A stretch of DNA of 64,000 nucleotides, from the NCBI RefSeq assembly GCF_000189635.1, contig NW_002476535.1, positions 186,001 to 250,000 of the forward strand. Direction: 5' to 3'. The translations under genes were made by a program, and so were the position numbers. Below, one piece after another: positions 15,756-29,800 of this stretch (its first letter is position 1; every line of letters begins with the position of its first letter). Under the pieces are notes generated by a model. The model was not told the origin of the DNA. It did no database searches and saw nothing but the letters and a program-made list of their open reading frames with translations. This stretch comes from Tetrahymena thermophila SB210 (taxonomy: Eukaryota > Ciliophora > Oligohymenophorea > Hymenostomatida > Tetrahymenidae).

Positions 15756-18700
15756 TCAAAAAGTAAATTTACTTGAGTATGTGAGGCAAACTATGTACTA
15801 ACCAGCATATAAGATTTAATTAATTTAACTGCCTATATTTATAGTCTATATATAAACACCTTAAATTGCATAAATAGCTATTTACTATGTAAACACAATT
15901 ATATTTTAGTAATCTAAATCAATCATTAACTGAAATCCAATAAACTCAGCAGAAACAGTTATAGTAGAAAATAAAAATAAATTATTATTTCTTTGATAAA
16001 TAAGAATAAACATATGGTTTTTTGAGCAAAATACTGAATTAGATGTAAAAACACATTAGTTTATAGATCCATTTGCATTTTGGGAATCAATTTTTATAGA
16101 ATTTTAAAGTAACAAATCTGTTTTTACTAAAAAGTCTCCATAAATATATATTTCTTTATAATTTTCATCGATATATACTCCATTAACAAAACTTAGGTAA
16201 ATTTAATTATTCATATTTAACAAAATTGAGGAAAATTGTCCAGAAGAAAAGTTTTTCAAAACTAACTCATTAGTTGTATAAGCAATAAGAATTTGTAAGT
16301 TCTCTGCAATAGTTATATTTTTTACACAAGGAGAATCAGGTGGAGTTTTTATTGTTTAAAATGATATTATTTCTATCAATTAATCAGTATGAATACTAAA
16401 ACATTTTATTTAATAATTGGTTATAATAAAATAAAGTCCAATTTTAAAGCTTTAATAAACACTTTGAACATTATCACTTAGTAAAAATGATTAGTATACC
16501 TTTTATGGACCCAATTTAGATTCAAGTTGTAAAACTCTAACTTCTCCAATTTATGATCCTACGACTATATAATTTTCTGACAAATCTCCTTGGCAAGCAA
16601 CTTAATTTTGACCAGGAGTATAATATAACTGTTCATAAGTTACTATATTTTTATTTTTATTCCAAATCATATAAACTGAATAACTGGTATACCCTAATGA
16701 ATTAACTAATAAAATTTAATATTAATAAGAGCCATCTTAGAGTACATCTTAATAAATTTATGTAATATCTATTGGTAGGGAATTAGAAGCTATATATAAT
16801 AATTCATTTGTACTAAGATCATAGTATGCAAATCCATACTAAAATTAGTTGTAATTATTTGGATTTAAAACTTAGACTATTAAAAATAGTTTGTTATCAT
16901 CATACTAATATACTTTTAGGATATATCCTATTTAATTTGATTTGATAATCTTTTGTTAGAATTTCATATCTAAGACAATGATATTATTATTAGAATCATT
17001 TATTAACAATAAATTACCTATTATTAATAAATAAATCAATTACTAAATCAATTAAAATATCAAAAAAATTAAAATAAATAAACATAAAATAATTTTAAAC
17101 AAATTCTATTTACCTATTAATGAATCAAATGAAGTTAACATAAAAGACTTTAGTATTTTATTGGTAGATTAATAAATTGAAACATTTGGATTCAATTAAA
17201 ATATGATTGGGATCTAATCTATAAATTAGTAATTTATAATAGTATTTTGATTGCTTATTAAAATTATCTCTAGGTTTTAGCTGACAAATAAATTTGTAAA
17301 CAATACATTCTGATCCACTGTATCTATATTACCTTTATAATAAATTAATTCTTTTTATTTGAAGATAAAAATGGTGTTTCCATTGAGGATAAAAAGGTGA
17401 TCTTGTAAGACTTGTATTTTAGTATAAGCAGAATTGAGTATAGGATAGCTATAAGAGTCAAGTGGATTAAAGATATTAAATATGTTAACTTCATTTTAAT
17501 ACTAAACAATTAAAGAATCTACCTAAAATATTTAAAAATCAATGCATTATTGTCCTGATTTACTTAGCTGATAAAAAAAAACAGGTTGCTAAAGATCAAC
17601 TGCTTGCCAAACAATTACTTTACCATCACTTCCACAGCTGACTATTAGTTGAGGAGTTTTAAAGTAGACTATTTTGTTTACTTTTTACTAATTCTAGAAT
17701 AATTTTGCTTAAAAATCAATTACTACTCCTGCTAGAGAACTATCAGTAATATTTATTATTTATGAATTCTAGTATGTAAGAAAAACTAAATTAAGATTTT
17801 TTGATTATCCTTGAGAATCAACTATACCATTAGCTACTAACAATTGTTAAGGGTTTAAAATATACGAAGGAATTTATTAAGATTTTTAAAGCTTGAATTC
17901 TAAACCATTATTTGAGAGATTTAATATATAAACAAAATGTGTGACTTAACTATTACTATTTAACATCAAAATAGACAATTAATTTTAATTTGGTTATCCG
18001 TTAAAGATTAAAGCTTAGAAATCTAATATATTATTTGATTATATAAGCTTAAAAGCTGTTAAGTGAGTGAATAATCATAAACTATTAAATTTCCTGAATT
18101 TTATGCAATAAAGTATAGATTTTACATTATATTGTTAATATTTATTGCTATTTATAAAATTTTGAATGGAGCCAAATCTCTGAACAGCTAATTGCATTAA
18201 AGTCCATCACTAGAAATAGAATAAATTCTGCTTATATTTTAAAAATATACTAAAATATTGTTGTTAATATTATTTTTGATAGCACTTTTAATTATTCCAG
18301 AAGCAAAACCACAAATATAACTGGGAGTTATCTTTATCAAAGATAGTGATTAATCACTATTTTACACTATTTTATAAACCATTATCTGATAACTTAAAGA
18401 TTATTAAATTATGATATCTTGAAATAATTATATGCTTGATTGGTCTGACAAAGAAATTTAAAAAGATGGATTTGGTAAGTTGATAAACGAAGTAGTATTA
18501 AATTATGTGAAAAACAAAATATTACTATTATTATCGATTGAAGTTACTAATAAAATATTACTATTATTTTCAACTTCCATTATTTAGCTTGAAGTTTTTA
18601 AAGTTCCTTTTCCTATTTCTAGTACCTTTTAGATAATATTATCTCTAGGATTCCATTTAAAAATAGAATTTTTATTATTTCCAAATAGAAAAATACTATC

Positions 18701-19204
18701 CCTAAATTAATAGGTAGTGATGATTGAGCTGTCAAATGTGTATTATCTTATAAATGCTCCATTTTTACTATTTATTGCATTAATAAAATTGTTATAAACA
18801 AAAAATATATCATCTGTAATATTTGAAGCGTATATAGATTTAATCACTTAACCTTTGCTCATAGATGATATTGAGGTATACTATGTCGAGCATTCGTAAG
18901 ATTTGCTACATATATTTTATTTTTAATTTATTACACTAGTTTCACTACAAATAGATACACATTTAGAGTTTGCTAGAGATGTATCTTGTTGAAAATAAGT
19001 TAGATTTAAGCATTTTTAGTAAACACAATAATTCTACTAGGTATTAAGTGTAAAATCGCTTTCACACTGCTAACAAATATTTTAATTTGTGGATGTATTT
19101 GTTATGCATTCCTTACATCCTTATTGGCATTCTTAAGATTTTAGTATCTAAATAAGAGTTACTATAATAAAAATCTAAGAAAAATTAAATGATCTGAAAT
19201 TCAT
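15756..19204 (-). pseudogene. Family member B, 5' portion with frameshift (Cys-rich head and two propellers)
   Basis: The start at 19204 (MNFRSFNF-like signal peptide) and exon 17114-19204, intron 17018-17113 and exon 15773-17017 mirror gene C. Exon 1 is 2,091 nt against 2,089 in C. The excess is an extra TA at about 18041-18046 (ATTATATAAGC against ATTATAAGC), which shifts the frame and leads to a TGA at 17966-17968. Downstream the original frame is still open and nearly identical to C, with the propeller motif VSCGSDGKVIVWQ. At 15772 the conserved donor TCA A|GTAA is present; if unspliced, a TGA follows at 15756-15758. I therefore call it a recently damaged copy, unless the two bases are an assembly error. 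Confidence 0.65.
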
Positions 19205-19567
19205 TTTTAGTTTTCAATAACAATCTATTTTTATGCTTAACTTAATCTTCTATCTTAATTAATAAAAAATTCTGGATTTTAAAGAAAATAATTAAGACTT
19301 ATTATAAAAAATTTAATTACAATTATTTAAATATATTAAATATTGATCATCTTATTTTCAAATGCACTTAATCAACTTATTTATTTAAATTAATAACTTA
19401 CAAAATTTAAAAATGTATAGCTTTTTCAAATAAATTTTGATTCATATTAGTTTAAATCCACTAAAAAAATATAGAGTTTTTAATAAATTTTATAGTCTTG
19501 GTTTATAAGAAAAAAATGAAAGCATTTTACTTAAATCAATTACTAATTTATAAAATTATAAAATATA

Positions 19568-20833
19568 TCACATATTATAATTATCTTACTTCTAGTTATG
19601 AAAACATAATACCTTTGTTATCCTAGCTTTAGTATTGCATGAGAGTTTTCAATTCGTATGTTTAAACCATTTATGTAAAAAATTATTTTGGCGTTATTTC
19701 TAAGTCACATATTTATTTTACTAACAATTTATTTGGTTCATCAAATTCTACTACAACACCTTAATCCATTACAATAACTTTATCGTAGTTTGCTATTGTA
19801 TTTAAGCGATGAGCAATTGTAAATGTAGTAGATCATGTAAATTGAGTTTATATTGCTTCCTATATAAATTAATCAGTTTTCAAGTCAACATTGGCTGTAG
19901 CTTCATCAAGGATTAATATTTTACTATTTTTTAAAAATTCTATAGCCAAACATATTAGTTATTTTTAACCAGTTGAAATAATACTTTAAACATTAGTCAT
20001 ATCTGTATTTAGTCTGTTTGGTATTTTTTTATAATTTCTTCTAAGTTTGTTTATTTCAGAGATTACCAAATTTAATCTTCACTATATTCATCTAAAGGAT
20101 ATAAATTTCTTCTAACAGTTCCATTAAATACACACGGCATTTAAGAAATGATACTCATAGAGTTTCTTACTGTGTTAAGGCAAATTCTTTTGATATCTAT
20201 ATCATCTATCATCACAAGACTACCATATTCAACAGGAACCATTCGAAAAATAACTTATATAACTGATGATTTTCCTGCTCCAGTTCTTCCTACACAACCA
20301 ACCCTTTCTCCTCCTTTTATAGTGAAGCTACATCCTTATAGAACTTAATCAAGACCTTTTCTTTATTTTATCTAAAGATTTTAGGGAACAATATTATCTC
20401 TTTTAATACACGATTACCTTTTAAAAGTTTTTAAATTAATCATATTTTATTTCTTTTCTGTTGTTTCTTACTAATTGTATAATTTGTAATTTAAAGGCTT
20501 TATTTATTCATCTTCTTTGGAGTTTATAAATTTGTAACTCAAGATCAATTGAGGATATATAAATAAACTGTTGAATAACCAAGCTTATCTGAGCTAGAAG
20601 ATGTATAAATGCTTAATATAATTCCTTTAAGATTAAAATTATGGTTTTCATTTGCTAATTAAAAGCAAAACCTCTATTAAAGCTCCAGAATTCTTAATTT
20701 GAGCAAACTGAATCATTAAGAATTTTACACATATTTGTAAAGAAGTTTTTAGCCTATTAATAAATTCTTATGTGAATAATTCCTTAAACTGTACTAGAAA
20801 AATATTCATAAATAGGATGTTTTTTCATTAAAT
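19568..20833 (-). pseudogene. Truncated ABCC-type ABC transporter pseudogene (end of TMD2 and NBD2)
   Basis: This copy corresponds to about residues 940-1382 of the intact transporter at 30704-35195. The NBD2 Walker A (GxxGAGKSS) and Walker B regions are recognisable. Lesions visible against the intact copy are: a GGA-to-TGA change giving an in-frame stop at 19833-19835 (QFT* in place of QFTGS); a one-base deletion near 20020; a one-base deletion just before the C-terminus near 19600; and an internal deletion of about 60 bases near 20558. The 5' end stops inside the second membrane domain at the duplication edge, so there is no promoter, start or NBD1. It is a by-product of the tandem duplication. 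Confidence 0.85.
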
Positions 20834-21265
20834 ACATATATTTAATAATTTTTGATAGATAAAAATATATTAATCTTTTATGTATTTTATTGGTGGATAT
20901 TTTATTAAAAAAATTATTGATAAAAACTAAAAAATTAAATTGAGGAAAACATTTTTAGTAAATAGTATGTGTGGGATGTTTTTTTAATTAACGAAGATTA
21001 ATAGTATATAAAATATACTATTGTTAATTTAATTATGCAATATTTTAATCTAATTTTTAGTCTTAGAATAATAATAAAAAGAGTAAAATGATTATGTAAA
21101 TGAGCTAATTAACCTCTCAATAATTTATATTTTTTAAGAAATATCTTAATATAGAATAAGTAACATATATAAAAAAATAATTCCTTCTTTAATGTTTAAT
21201 TTATGCATTCAAGAATAGAATTTGAAAGAATATTTATTTTTCTATCATAAATATATTTATTTTTT
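20834..21265. other. Intergenic spacer with duplication junction
   Basis: A+T-rich spacer between the transporter pseudogene and gene C. The head-to-tail junction of the two duplication units lies around 20834-20890. No gene, RNA or clear terminal repeat was seen. Confidence 0.55.
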
Positions 21266-24200
21266 TCAAACTTATTTATCAAAATCAGAGTTTGATATAT
21301 TATTAATTTTCAGCTTGTTTTTGTCAAAGGCCTTTGTATTATTTAATACTTAAACAGGCCTATTTTCATCAAATTAAAAAATATCATCAGCAATATCAGA
21401 GCATTAAGATTGTTCAATTTGATTCTAGTTTTAGACAAAAAAAATTTCTTAATTTACGATAGGCTAAGCTTTGCTGATAATAAAAGGAGAAATACTCATA
21501 TTATTTAAAACTCTGTCTGGATTAACTAAACTAAATTAAAATTTTTTTTAATAACCAATTTATGAAACCTTTGAATTTTCATCAAGTATATAATCTTTAT
21601 CACTATCTTTTAAAGAACTAGTATTCGAAAGAGTTTCTCTTTCTTTACTTTATTTGAAATAAAACTTAGACTTATAAATGTTTTGAGGTGTATCTTCAAA
21701 TTTTGTGTTTGGTTGTACACTAAAATTGTCTAGCTAACTTATATTTTAAAAGTTTAGTGGTATTTCTGTCTGAGAGCTTTCTTTTTTTTAGTTTATTACT
21801 TTTTATAAATTTAAAATAATATTTTTAAATTGTAACTAACTAATTTATTTACAAAGTAAATAATTCAAAAAAAAAAAAAAAAAACAAATATTTAATCTAA
21901 ATTTACAATGTATGTTGCTTTTGTTTGCCATAGTTGAAATTTGAATCATCTGTTATTGTATTTTTTATGCTCTTATTTGAGCAAGGCTTTTTTTAATTTT
22001 CTTCCATAGCATTAATATTTTCATTTATTTTTACTAAATAGGTATTTAATTTCTTTGTGCTAATTTTGAGATAAAAATTAAAATAATTTTTTTAACTAAT
22101 CTACCTAAGCAACTATTTAATGAATAAAACTTTAGTTTTATTACAAAGCAGATTAGATAAAAGATTAATCCATAATGTAGGAAGCATATGATAATTTAAA
22201 GGAGAATGAATTAATAATTGGCATAAATTTAGCTTAGAACTATGTTAAAAATAATATTAAGCTATGAAAAAATTTCTAGTTTGAGTAGATTTTTACTTTA
22301 AAAGGGATCTGCCATCTAAACTAATAGAATGTAGATAAAAATTATTACTACACAAATCAGATACATAACTAAGTTGAGCTAATTAAACATGGTTACTATT
22401 ATCACTATTAATGTTTTATAGTAAATAAAGATAAACTCCCAATAGCAATACTTTTTTTTAAACTCTAAATAGAAATAACCATACTTAAATTTAGTTGTAC
22501 AGTAATCCATTTTATTTTTTCTAATATGATATCTAAACATATAATAAAATATTACTACTGGAAAAAGTATCCAAAACAAAAGATTAGGCAGAATAATAGA
22601 ATATTTAAATTTTTAGTAAGACTTATCATCACATGAAAGAAGAAGATTTATGGTTTGATATTTTTATAATCCAATTGTTCTACAAGTTATTGCCTCTGTA
22701 AAAAATCTTATATTATCTGGCTAGAAAAAGCAAAAAAGAAAATTAATCATTATATATTTATGATATTTATTAACTTTTAAAAATTTTAAACTTTTTAAAA
22801 TGCATAAAACCAAAGCTAAGGATAGTAAGAATATAATAGGTACAATAGACTAAGAAATAGCTCTGATTCTTTCAATTCCATACATTTAAATCATCTCCAT
22901 GCTATATATGCATGAAAAGCTTATTATTAATTAACTTACAGGCATTCCAGCAACCTGAGGTAATATATTAAAAACTGAAGGTAGAATAAAATGGATTTAG
23001 TTAGCAAATAGCACTGATGATAGCTGTAAATAGTTTACTAATTTTTTAATATAAAAAATAGATTCATCATTTATTGAACTCCTAGAAAATGGAACAAATC
23101 CAAATAAACGCATATAATAGCAAGTTGAATTATGTATATAGCTATTCATAAACATGATTATGCTAAATAGAAAATATAAAAGAAATAGAGTGAATGCTAA
23201 AATCACAAATAGAATTTGGTATTCTTATTAACTACATTCATTACATTTATAGCTTTCAAAGGAATTAGTATACCTTTTATTTTTCCATACAATACCAAGA
23301 TAATCACAAGTCTCGCATAATGGTCCCATATATCCTAGTTATTTAACATGATTAATTATTATCAAACAAAAATTTAAAAATATTAAAAGTACCATAAAAT
23401 TCCCTTTTTTCAACAAAAATTTATTTATTTATTTATTTAATGAAAGTCAACCATCAGAAAAAATGTTAAAGCAATTTTACATAAAATTTTAACTGGGAAA
23501 ATAAGGAATATGGTATTTTTAAATGTATGTTTAAAAATATAAAAATATTACCTTAAATACATCCAAATTTACTTAACTAATCAGCCTCATTACATATATC
23601 AGGATATTATTAATTACATGCTATAATTTAATCACTTTATTAATTAATTCTCCAATAACCTGCTTCAAGAATAATTTAATCCTAAGAACAACTTACTGAA
23701 AATTGAGGACATTTTTTACATTCATAATCTTAAATATCTATATTAGATGAATTATAGTCTGGAATTAATAAGGAATATGTTCCAGGTAAACATTCTTAAC
23801 AAATAACTACAGAGTTAAATTATTTTATTGGAATCTCACCTCTTATACATTTTCTAAATTATAAATTTAAAGGTATCAACATAGATTGATATTAATTGCT
23901 AATAGTTAGCTTCAAAGCTAAGCTATCTGTTGATTAAAGAGGAATATAAGAAAGAGATAAAGTCTAAAAGCTGAAAGAGTTAGTTGTATAATTAAACTAT
24001 TTAGCTGATATTAATGACTGACCTTTAATTTAAGCAATTTAATTGTTTTGTGACTATAAAGACTAATTCTATGTAGATTAACTAATTTCAATAAGATATT
24101 GAGAAAGTTCATCTTAAATAAGTGAGGGATAATTGTTAGCTATATATTTGTCAACATTAATTGAAAAAATCTTATTTTCACTATCTAATAGTTTAATATT

Positions 24201-26043
24201 TAGTATAATATTTCCACCACTTTGTAGTTCAGATATTAGAACCATATTAGCTGTTTAATAGTTTTATATATTTTACTCTCCTAATAATATATTTTATTTT
24301 TGTGCATTTTACAAATATATTTATATTAATGAAGGATATCTCCCTATGTTATTTCCATAAATATATCCTTGATTATTTTAAAAATGGCAACTAACTGCTT
24401 CAGTCATTTATTATTATTAATTAGTTTTCAAGCTTTATGATATAATTCTTAAACCACCTCCAATTTATGCTTAATTATTACTTAAAAAGGATTCGCTATC
24501 TATTTGAAAGTTGTTTACATTAAAAACCATGATAGCACCACCTGAACAGGAAACTGTATTATTTATAAAACTAGAATTGAATATTTAAACATATTATGTG
24601 ATACCAGAAAAATAAAGAGATCCGCCTAAAACACCATTGTTTTAGGTAAATAAGCTTTTAGATATTCTAACAGTATTAGATGATGAAATAAAGCAATTTC
24701 CTTGATTGATATGGGATTAAATTTAATCTAAAAATACAAAGGAATTTTAAATGTTAATTAAATAAATCTGCTGATTCTCATTAAAAGAAATAGGAAAAAT
24801 ATTATTGATAAGAGTCAAATTTTTAATATTAATATTATCTTAATTTAAAGATAGTATTCCTGAAGACTATTAAAACTATCTACTTGTATAAATTTACAGT
24901 AATTCTATGTTATCTTGAGCTATATAATCCTAAATTAGCAAATTCGTAATTCCCATAAAATTAAATAAATAGAAATTTGTTTAAGCATTTTATGTGCTTT
25001 AAGCAATAGTTTCTAAATTTATTTAATTTTAACTTTGAACTGATTTTGTACATTTTTCAATTTTAGTAGATTAAAAAGTTACATTTTGGTTTTACTATAG
25101 TAATAACAAATTACCATCTATTTAGCTATTGAATATACTTAAATTTTAAATTATAACCATGCTACTATTTAGCACTTACATAAATAATGAATAATTACTC
25201 ATTAAATAGCATTTATCTAAAGTCAAATTTTATATGAGAACATAATTACAGTTTCTTATTAAGATAAAAGCTGGATTTATTTGATCTTAAGTTAAATTAT
25301 CTTTATAACCTGTAAAATTAACATTTTATATTTTTAGGTTTTGAATAATTACGGTTTATTTATTTTCAAATACTAATGAAGTGTTTCCTAAAATTGTCTA
25401 GCTCACAATATTTATATTTTGGAGAGTTGTTACATTTGTATTTTAGTTAAAACCTATCTGGATATTTTACTAATTGAAAACAAAATTAAAATTATCCATG
25501 TAAATATCAATAGGATAATATTAAAATGTACTAGAATTAATAGTAAGACTATTATTAGTAGTATTTTTCGGCCTTAAAATTACCTAAATATTTTTATTAT
25601 TCAAGAAATCTAATTATTTAAGCTCTTCTCCAACCAGAACTGATAGCTTGTATTTCATATTACTAGCACTTTAATTCAAAATAATATCTAACTGATTAAA
25701 TGTATTGCTATCCTCTGTTATTGTTAAGGAAGAAATACACTATTAAGTATTCACAGAAGAATTTAATGAAGAAAATATTCCAAAGCTTAAATATTTTTCA
25801 AAAATACTATTTTATGATACTCCTATTAAATGAATAAACTGTTAACTAATTAAAAGTTCAATAAGTGCTATCTTTGGATCAGTTAGTTACACACTTTCAA
25901 TAGAATTTATTACATTTTATGATATGTCTATGTATGCTGATTCAATTCTTGTTGTAAAAACAACAATAATAATATTTCTACTAAGGAGATGAATATCTGA
26001 TATTCTATCTTTTCTGTTATACCTTCTCAATCTATTTATATAA
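21266..26043 (-). CDS. Family member C, 3' half: beta-helix, Cys module, membrane domain and tail
   Basis: Exon 23552-26043 is followed by intron 23335-23551 and exon 21266-23334, open to a TGA at 21266-21268. The stop used by B has become TAA (Gln) here, so the tail is three residues longer. Recognisable parts are NRLRRYNRKDRISD at the left edge of homology, beta-helix repeats, GYMGPLCETCD-type module, MNSYIHNSTCYYMR, SFSCIYSMEM and CYWEFIFIYYK. Homology to B stops abruptly at about 26043, upstream of which the frame runs into unrelated A+T-rich sequence. I found no acceptor that would join it in phase to the 5' half at 26904, and no convincing start codon. It may be a 3' pseudogene fragment, or a gene with an unseen first exon. 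Confidence 0.5.
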
Positions 26044-26886
26044 CTAAATTTTATAAAATAAATTTTAATAAAGCTTTAAAAAATTTTTTAAATAGTTTTA
26101 AAATATATATTTTTATAATTTGTAATTTACCAAATAATATTTTAATTTAAACAAATGAATTATCTAATAATTATATAAAATTTTAGCATATTTTATTATT
26201 CCTTTTCTTAATATTCTTAAGAAAAAAAGAAGTATTAAATTTACTTTATAAATTAAATGAAAATATTTTAAAATTAAATAAAAGAACTTTCTATTTTTAT
26301 TGAATTTCAACTTCAATAAAAATAAATAAAAATATAATATTATAATTAATAAACTATAAAAAAAATAAATAAATGAATTTAAAATTATTAATTTTATTTT
26401 CAAAATAATAAAAAAGGCTTAAATATTTAATTTTAATATTAAAATTCTTAAAATAATTAAACTATTTAAGCACTTCCAAGAATTTTCATCATAGAAGTGC
26501 TATATTATCATTATTATTTCTAAATATTTTTTTAAATCTCTTTCTAATTTACTAACCTAAATTTCCACTCATTAATTTTTGATAATTTTAGTCATAAGGG
26601 TACTTCATTCATGAATTACATCAAAAATCAAAGGATAAAAGTGATGAAAATTTTTTAATTTGTTATTCATATACTCTTAAAAGTTTTAGCAGTGAAATAT
26701 TATGCATGAATAAAAACTATATTTAAAAGATAATATCTTTTATTTTTTAAGTTTTCTTAATTTTGATGAATGATATAAAAAAAAAAAATATGGTTAATTT
26801 AGAGATTTGTTTTGATCAAAAGGATAATAATAAAAAAAGACAAGTATTGTGAATATTTAATAATAAATAATATTTTTTTAATTATT
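26044..26886. other. Non-homologous replacement segment inside gene C
   Basis: Where unit 1 has about 340 bases (15312-15648), unit 2 has about 740 bases (26044-26785) with no similarity to it or to anything else I recognised in the window. The remaining bases to 26886 resume similarity to unit 1. The segment is extremely A+T-rich; a 79-codon frame at 26164-26403 looks like low-complexity chance sequence. No inverted terminal repeat or target-site duplication was evident. Confidence 0.6.
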
Positions 26887-29800
26887 TCAAAAAGTAAATT
26901 TACTTGAGTATGTGAGGCAAACTATGTACTAGCCAGCATATAAGATTTAATTAATTTAACTGCCTAGATTTATGGTCTATATATAAACACCTTAAATTGC
27001 ATAAATAGCTATTTACTATGTAAACACAATTATATTTTAGTAATCTAAATCAATCATTAACTGAAATCCAATAAGCTCAGCAGAAACAGTAATAGTAGAA
27101 AATAAAAATAAATTATTATTTCTTTGATAAATAAGAATAAACATATGGTTTTTTGAGCAAAATACTGAATTAGATGTAAAAACACATTAGTTTATAGATC
27201 CATTTGCATTTTGGGAATCAATTTTTATAGAATTTTAAAGCAACAAATCTGTTTTTACTAAAAAGTCTCCATAAATATATATTTCTTTATAATTTTCATC
27301 AATATATACTCCATTAACAAAACTTAGGTAAATTTAATTATTCTTATTTAACAAAATTGAGGAAAATTGTCCAGAAGAAAAGTTTTTCAAAACTAACTCA
27401 TTAGTTGTATAAGCAATAAGAATTTGTAAGTTCTCTGCAATAGTTATATTTTTTATACAAGGAGAATCAGGTGGAGTTTTTAATGTTTAAAATGATATTA
27501 TTTCTATCAATTAATCAGTATGAATACTAAAACATTTTATTTAATAATTGGTTGTAATAAAATAAAGTCCAATTTTAAAGCTTTAATAAACACTTTGAAC
27601 ATTATCACTTAGTAAAAATGATTAGTAAACCTTTTAAGGACCTAATTTAGATTCAAGTTGTAAAACTCTAACTTCACCAAGTTATGATCCTACGACTATA
27701 TAATTTTCTGACAAATCTCCTTGGCAAGCAACTTAATTTTGACCAGGACTAAAATAAAACTGTTAGAAAGTTACTATATTTTTATTTTTATTCCAGATCA
27801 TATAAACTGAATAACTGGTATACCCTAATGGATTAACAAATAAAATTTAATATTAATAAGAGCCATCTTAGAGTACATCTTAATAAATTTATGTAATATC
27901 TATTGGTAGGGAATTAGAAGCTATATATAATAATTCACTTGTACTAAGATCATAGTATGCAAATCCATACTAAAATTAGTTGTAATTATTTGGATTTAAT
28001 ACTTAGACTATTAAAAATAGTTTGTTATCATCATACTAATATACTTTTAGGATATATCCTATTTAATTTGATTTGATAATCTTTTGTTAGAATTTCATAT
28101 CTAAGACAATGATATTATTATTAGAATCATTTATTAACAATAAATTACCTATTATTAATAAATAAATGAATTACTAAATCAATTAAAATATCAAAAAATT
28201 TAAAATAAATAAATATAAAATACTATTTAACCAATTACAAAATTGATTCTAATTACCTATTGATGAATCAGATGAAATTAACATAAAAGACTTTAGTATT
28301 TTATTGGTAGATTAATAAATTGAAACATTTGGATTCAATTAAAATATGATTGGGTTCAAATCTATAAATTAATAATTTATAATAGTATTTTGATTGCTTA
28401 TTAAAATTATCTCTAGGTTTTAGCTCACAAAGAAATTTGTAAACAATACATTCTGATCCACTGTATCTATATTACCTTTATAATAAATTAATTCTTTTTA
28501 TTTGAAGATAAAAATATTGTTTCCATTGAGGATAAAAAGGTGATCTTGTAAGACTTGTATTTTAGTATAAGCAGAATTGAGTATAGGATAGCTATAAGAG
28601 TCAAGTGGATTGAAGATATTAAAAATGTTAACTTCATTTTAATACTAAACAATTAAAGAATCTACCTAAAATATTTAAATATCAATACATTATTGTCCTA
28701 TTTTACTAAGTTGATAAAAAAAGACAGGTTGCTAAAGATCAACTGCTTGCCAAACAATTACTTTACCATCACTTCCACAGCTTACTATTAGTTGAGGAGT
28801 TTTAAAGTAGACTATTTTATTTACTTTTTACTAATTCTAGAATAATTTTGCTTAAAAATCAATTACTACTCCTGCTAGAGAACTATCAGTAATATTTATT
28901 ATTTATGAATTCTAGTATGTAAGAAAAACTAAATTAAGATTTTTTGATTATCCTTGAGAATCAACTATACCATTAGCTACTAATAATTGTTAAGGGTTTA
29001 AAATATACGAAGGAATTTATTAAGATATTTAAAGCTTGAATTCTAAACCATTATTTGAGAGATTTAATATATAAACAAAATGTGTGACTTAATTATTACT
29101 ATTTAAAATCAAAATAGACAATTAATTTTAATTTGGTTATCCGTTAAAGATTAAAGCTTAGAAATCTAATATATTATTTGATTATAAGCTTAAAAGCTGT
29201 TAAGTGAGTGAATAATCATAAACTATTAAATTTCCTGAATTTTATGCAATAAAGTATAGATTTTACATTATATTGTTAATATTTATTGCTATTTATAAAA
29301 TTTTGAATGGAGCCAAATCTCTGAACAGCTAATTGCATTAAAGTCCATCACTAGAAATAGAATAAATTCCGCTTGTATTTTAAAAATATACTAAAATATT
29401 GTTGTTAATATTATTTTTGATAGCACTTTTAATTATTCCAGAAGCAAAACTACAAATATAACTGGGAGTTATCTTTATCAAAGATAGTGATTAATCACTA
29501 TTTTACACTACATTATAAACCATTATCTGACAACTTAAAGATTATTAAATTATGATATCTTGAAATAATTATATGCTTGATTGGTCTGACAAAGAAATTT
29601 AAAAAGATGGATTTGGTAAGTTGATAAACGAAGTAGTATTAAATTATGTGAAAAACAAAATATTACTATTATTATCGATTGAAGTTACTAATAAAATATT
29701 ACTATTATTTTCAACTTCCATTATTTAGCTTGAAGTTTTTAAAGTTCCTTTGCCTATTTCTAGTACCTTTTAGATAATATTATCTCTAGGATTCCATTTA

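Larger units (their letters stand above)
9915..20833. repeat. Tandem segmental duplication, unit 1
   Basis: This segment of about 10.9 kb matches 20890-32034 in the same orientation and order: 3' flank, family member (B or C), 5' flank, then the 3' part of an ABC transporter. Many 100-300 base stretches are nearly identical, for example 14990-15300 with 25730-26040, and 16700-17000 with 27810-28150. The right edge lies where the transporter sequences diverge, shortly after a shared CATAAATAGGA. The left edge is fuzzy and was placed by eye from weak similarity around GGTGGATAT. Unit 1 is the decayed copy. Confidence 0.85.

Noticed and set aside
20148..20348. Plus-strand frame of 66 codons, and its twin at 31287-31514
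   Set aside because: Both lie antisense to the NBD2 Walker A region of the transporter copies and are similar only because the sense sequence is duplicated.
26164..26403. Possible 79-residue membrane protein on the minus strand inside the replacement segment
   Set aside because: Composition is only the chance product of extreme A+T content (Leu, Ile, Phe, Lys, Asn); it has no homologue in unit 1 and no plausible context.
26044..26785. Transposon or internal eliminated sequence
   Set aside because: Considered for the replaced segment, but no terminal inverted repeats, target duplication or transposase-like frame could be seen; left as unexplained.
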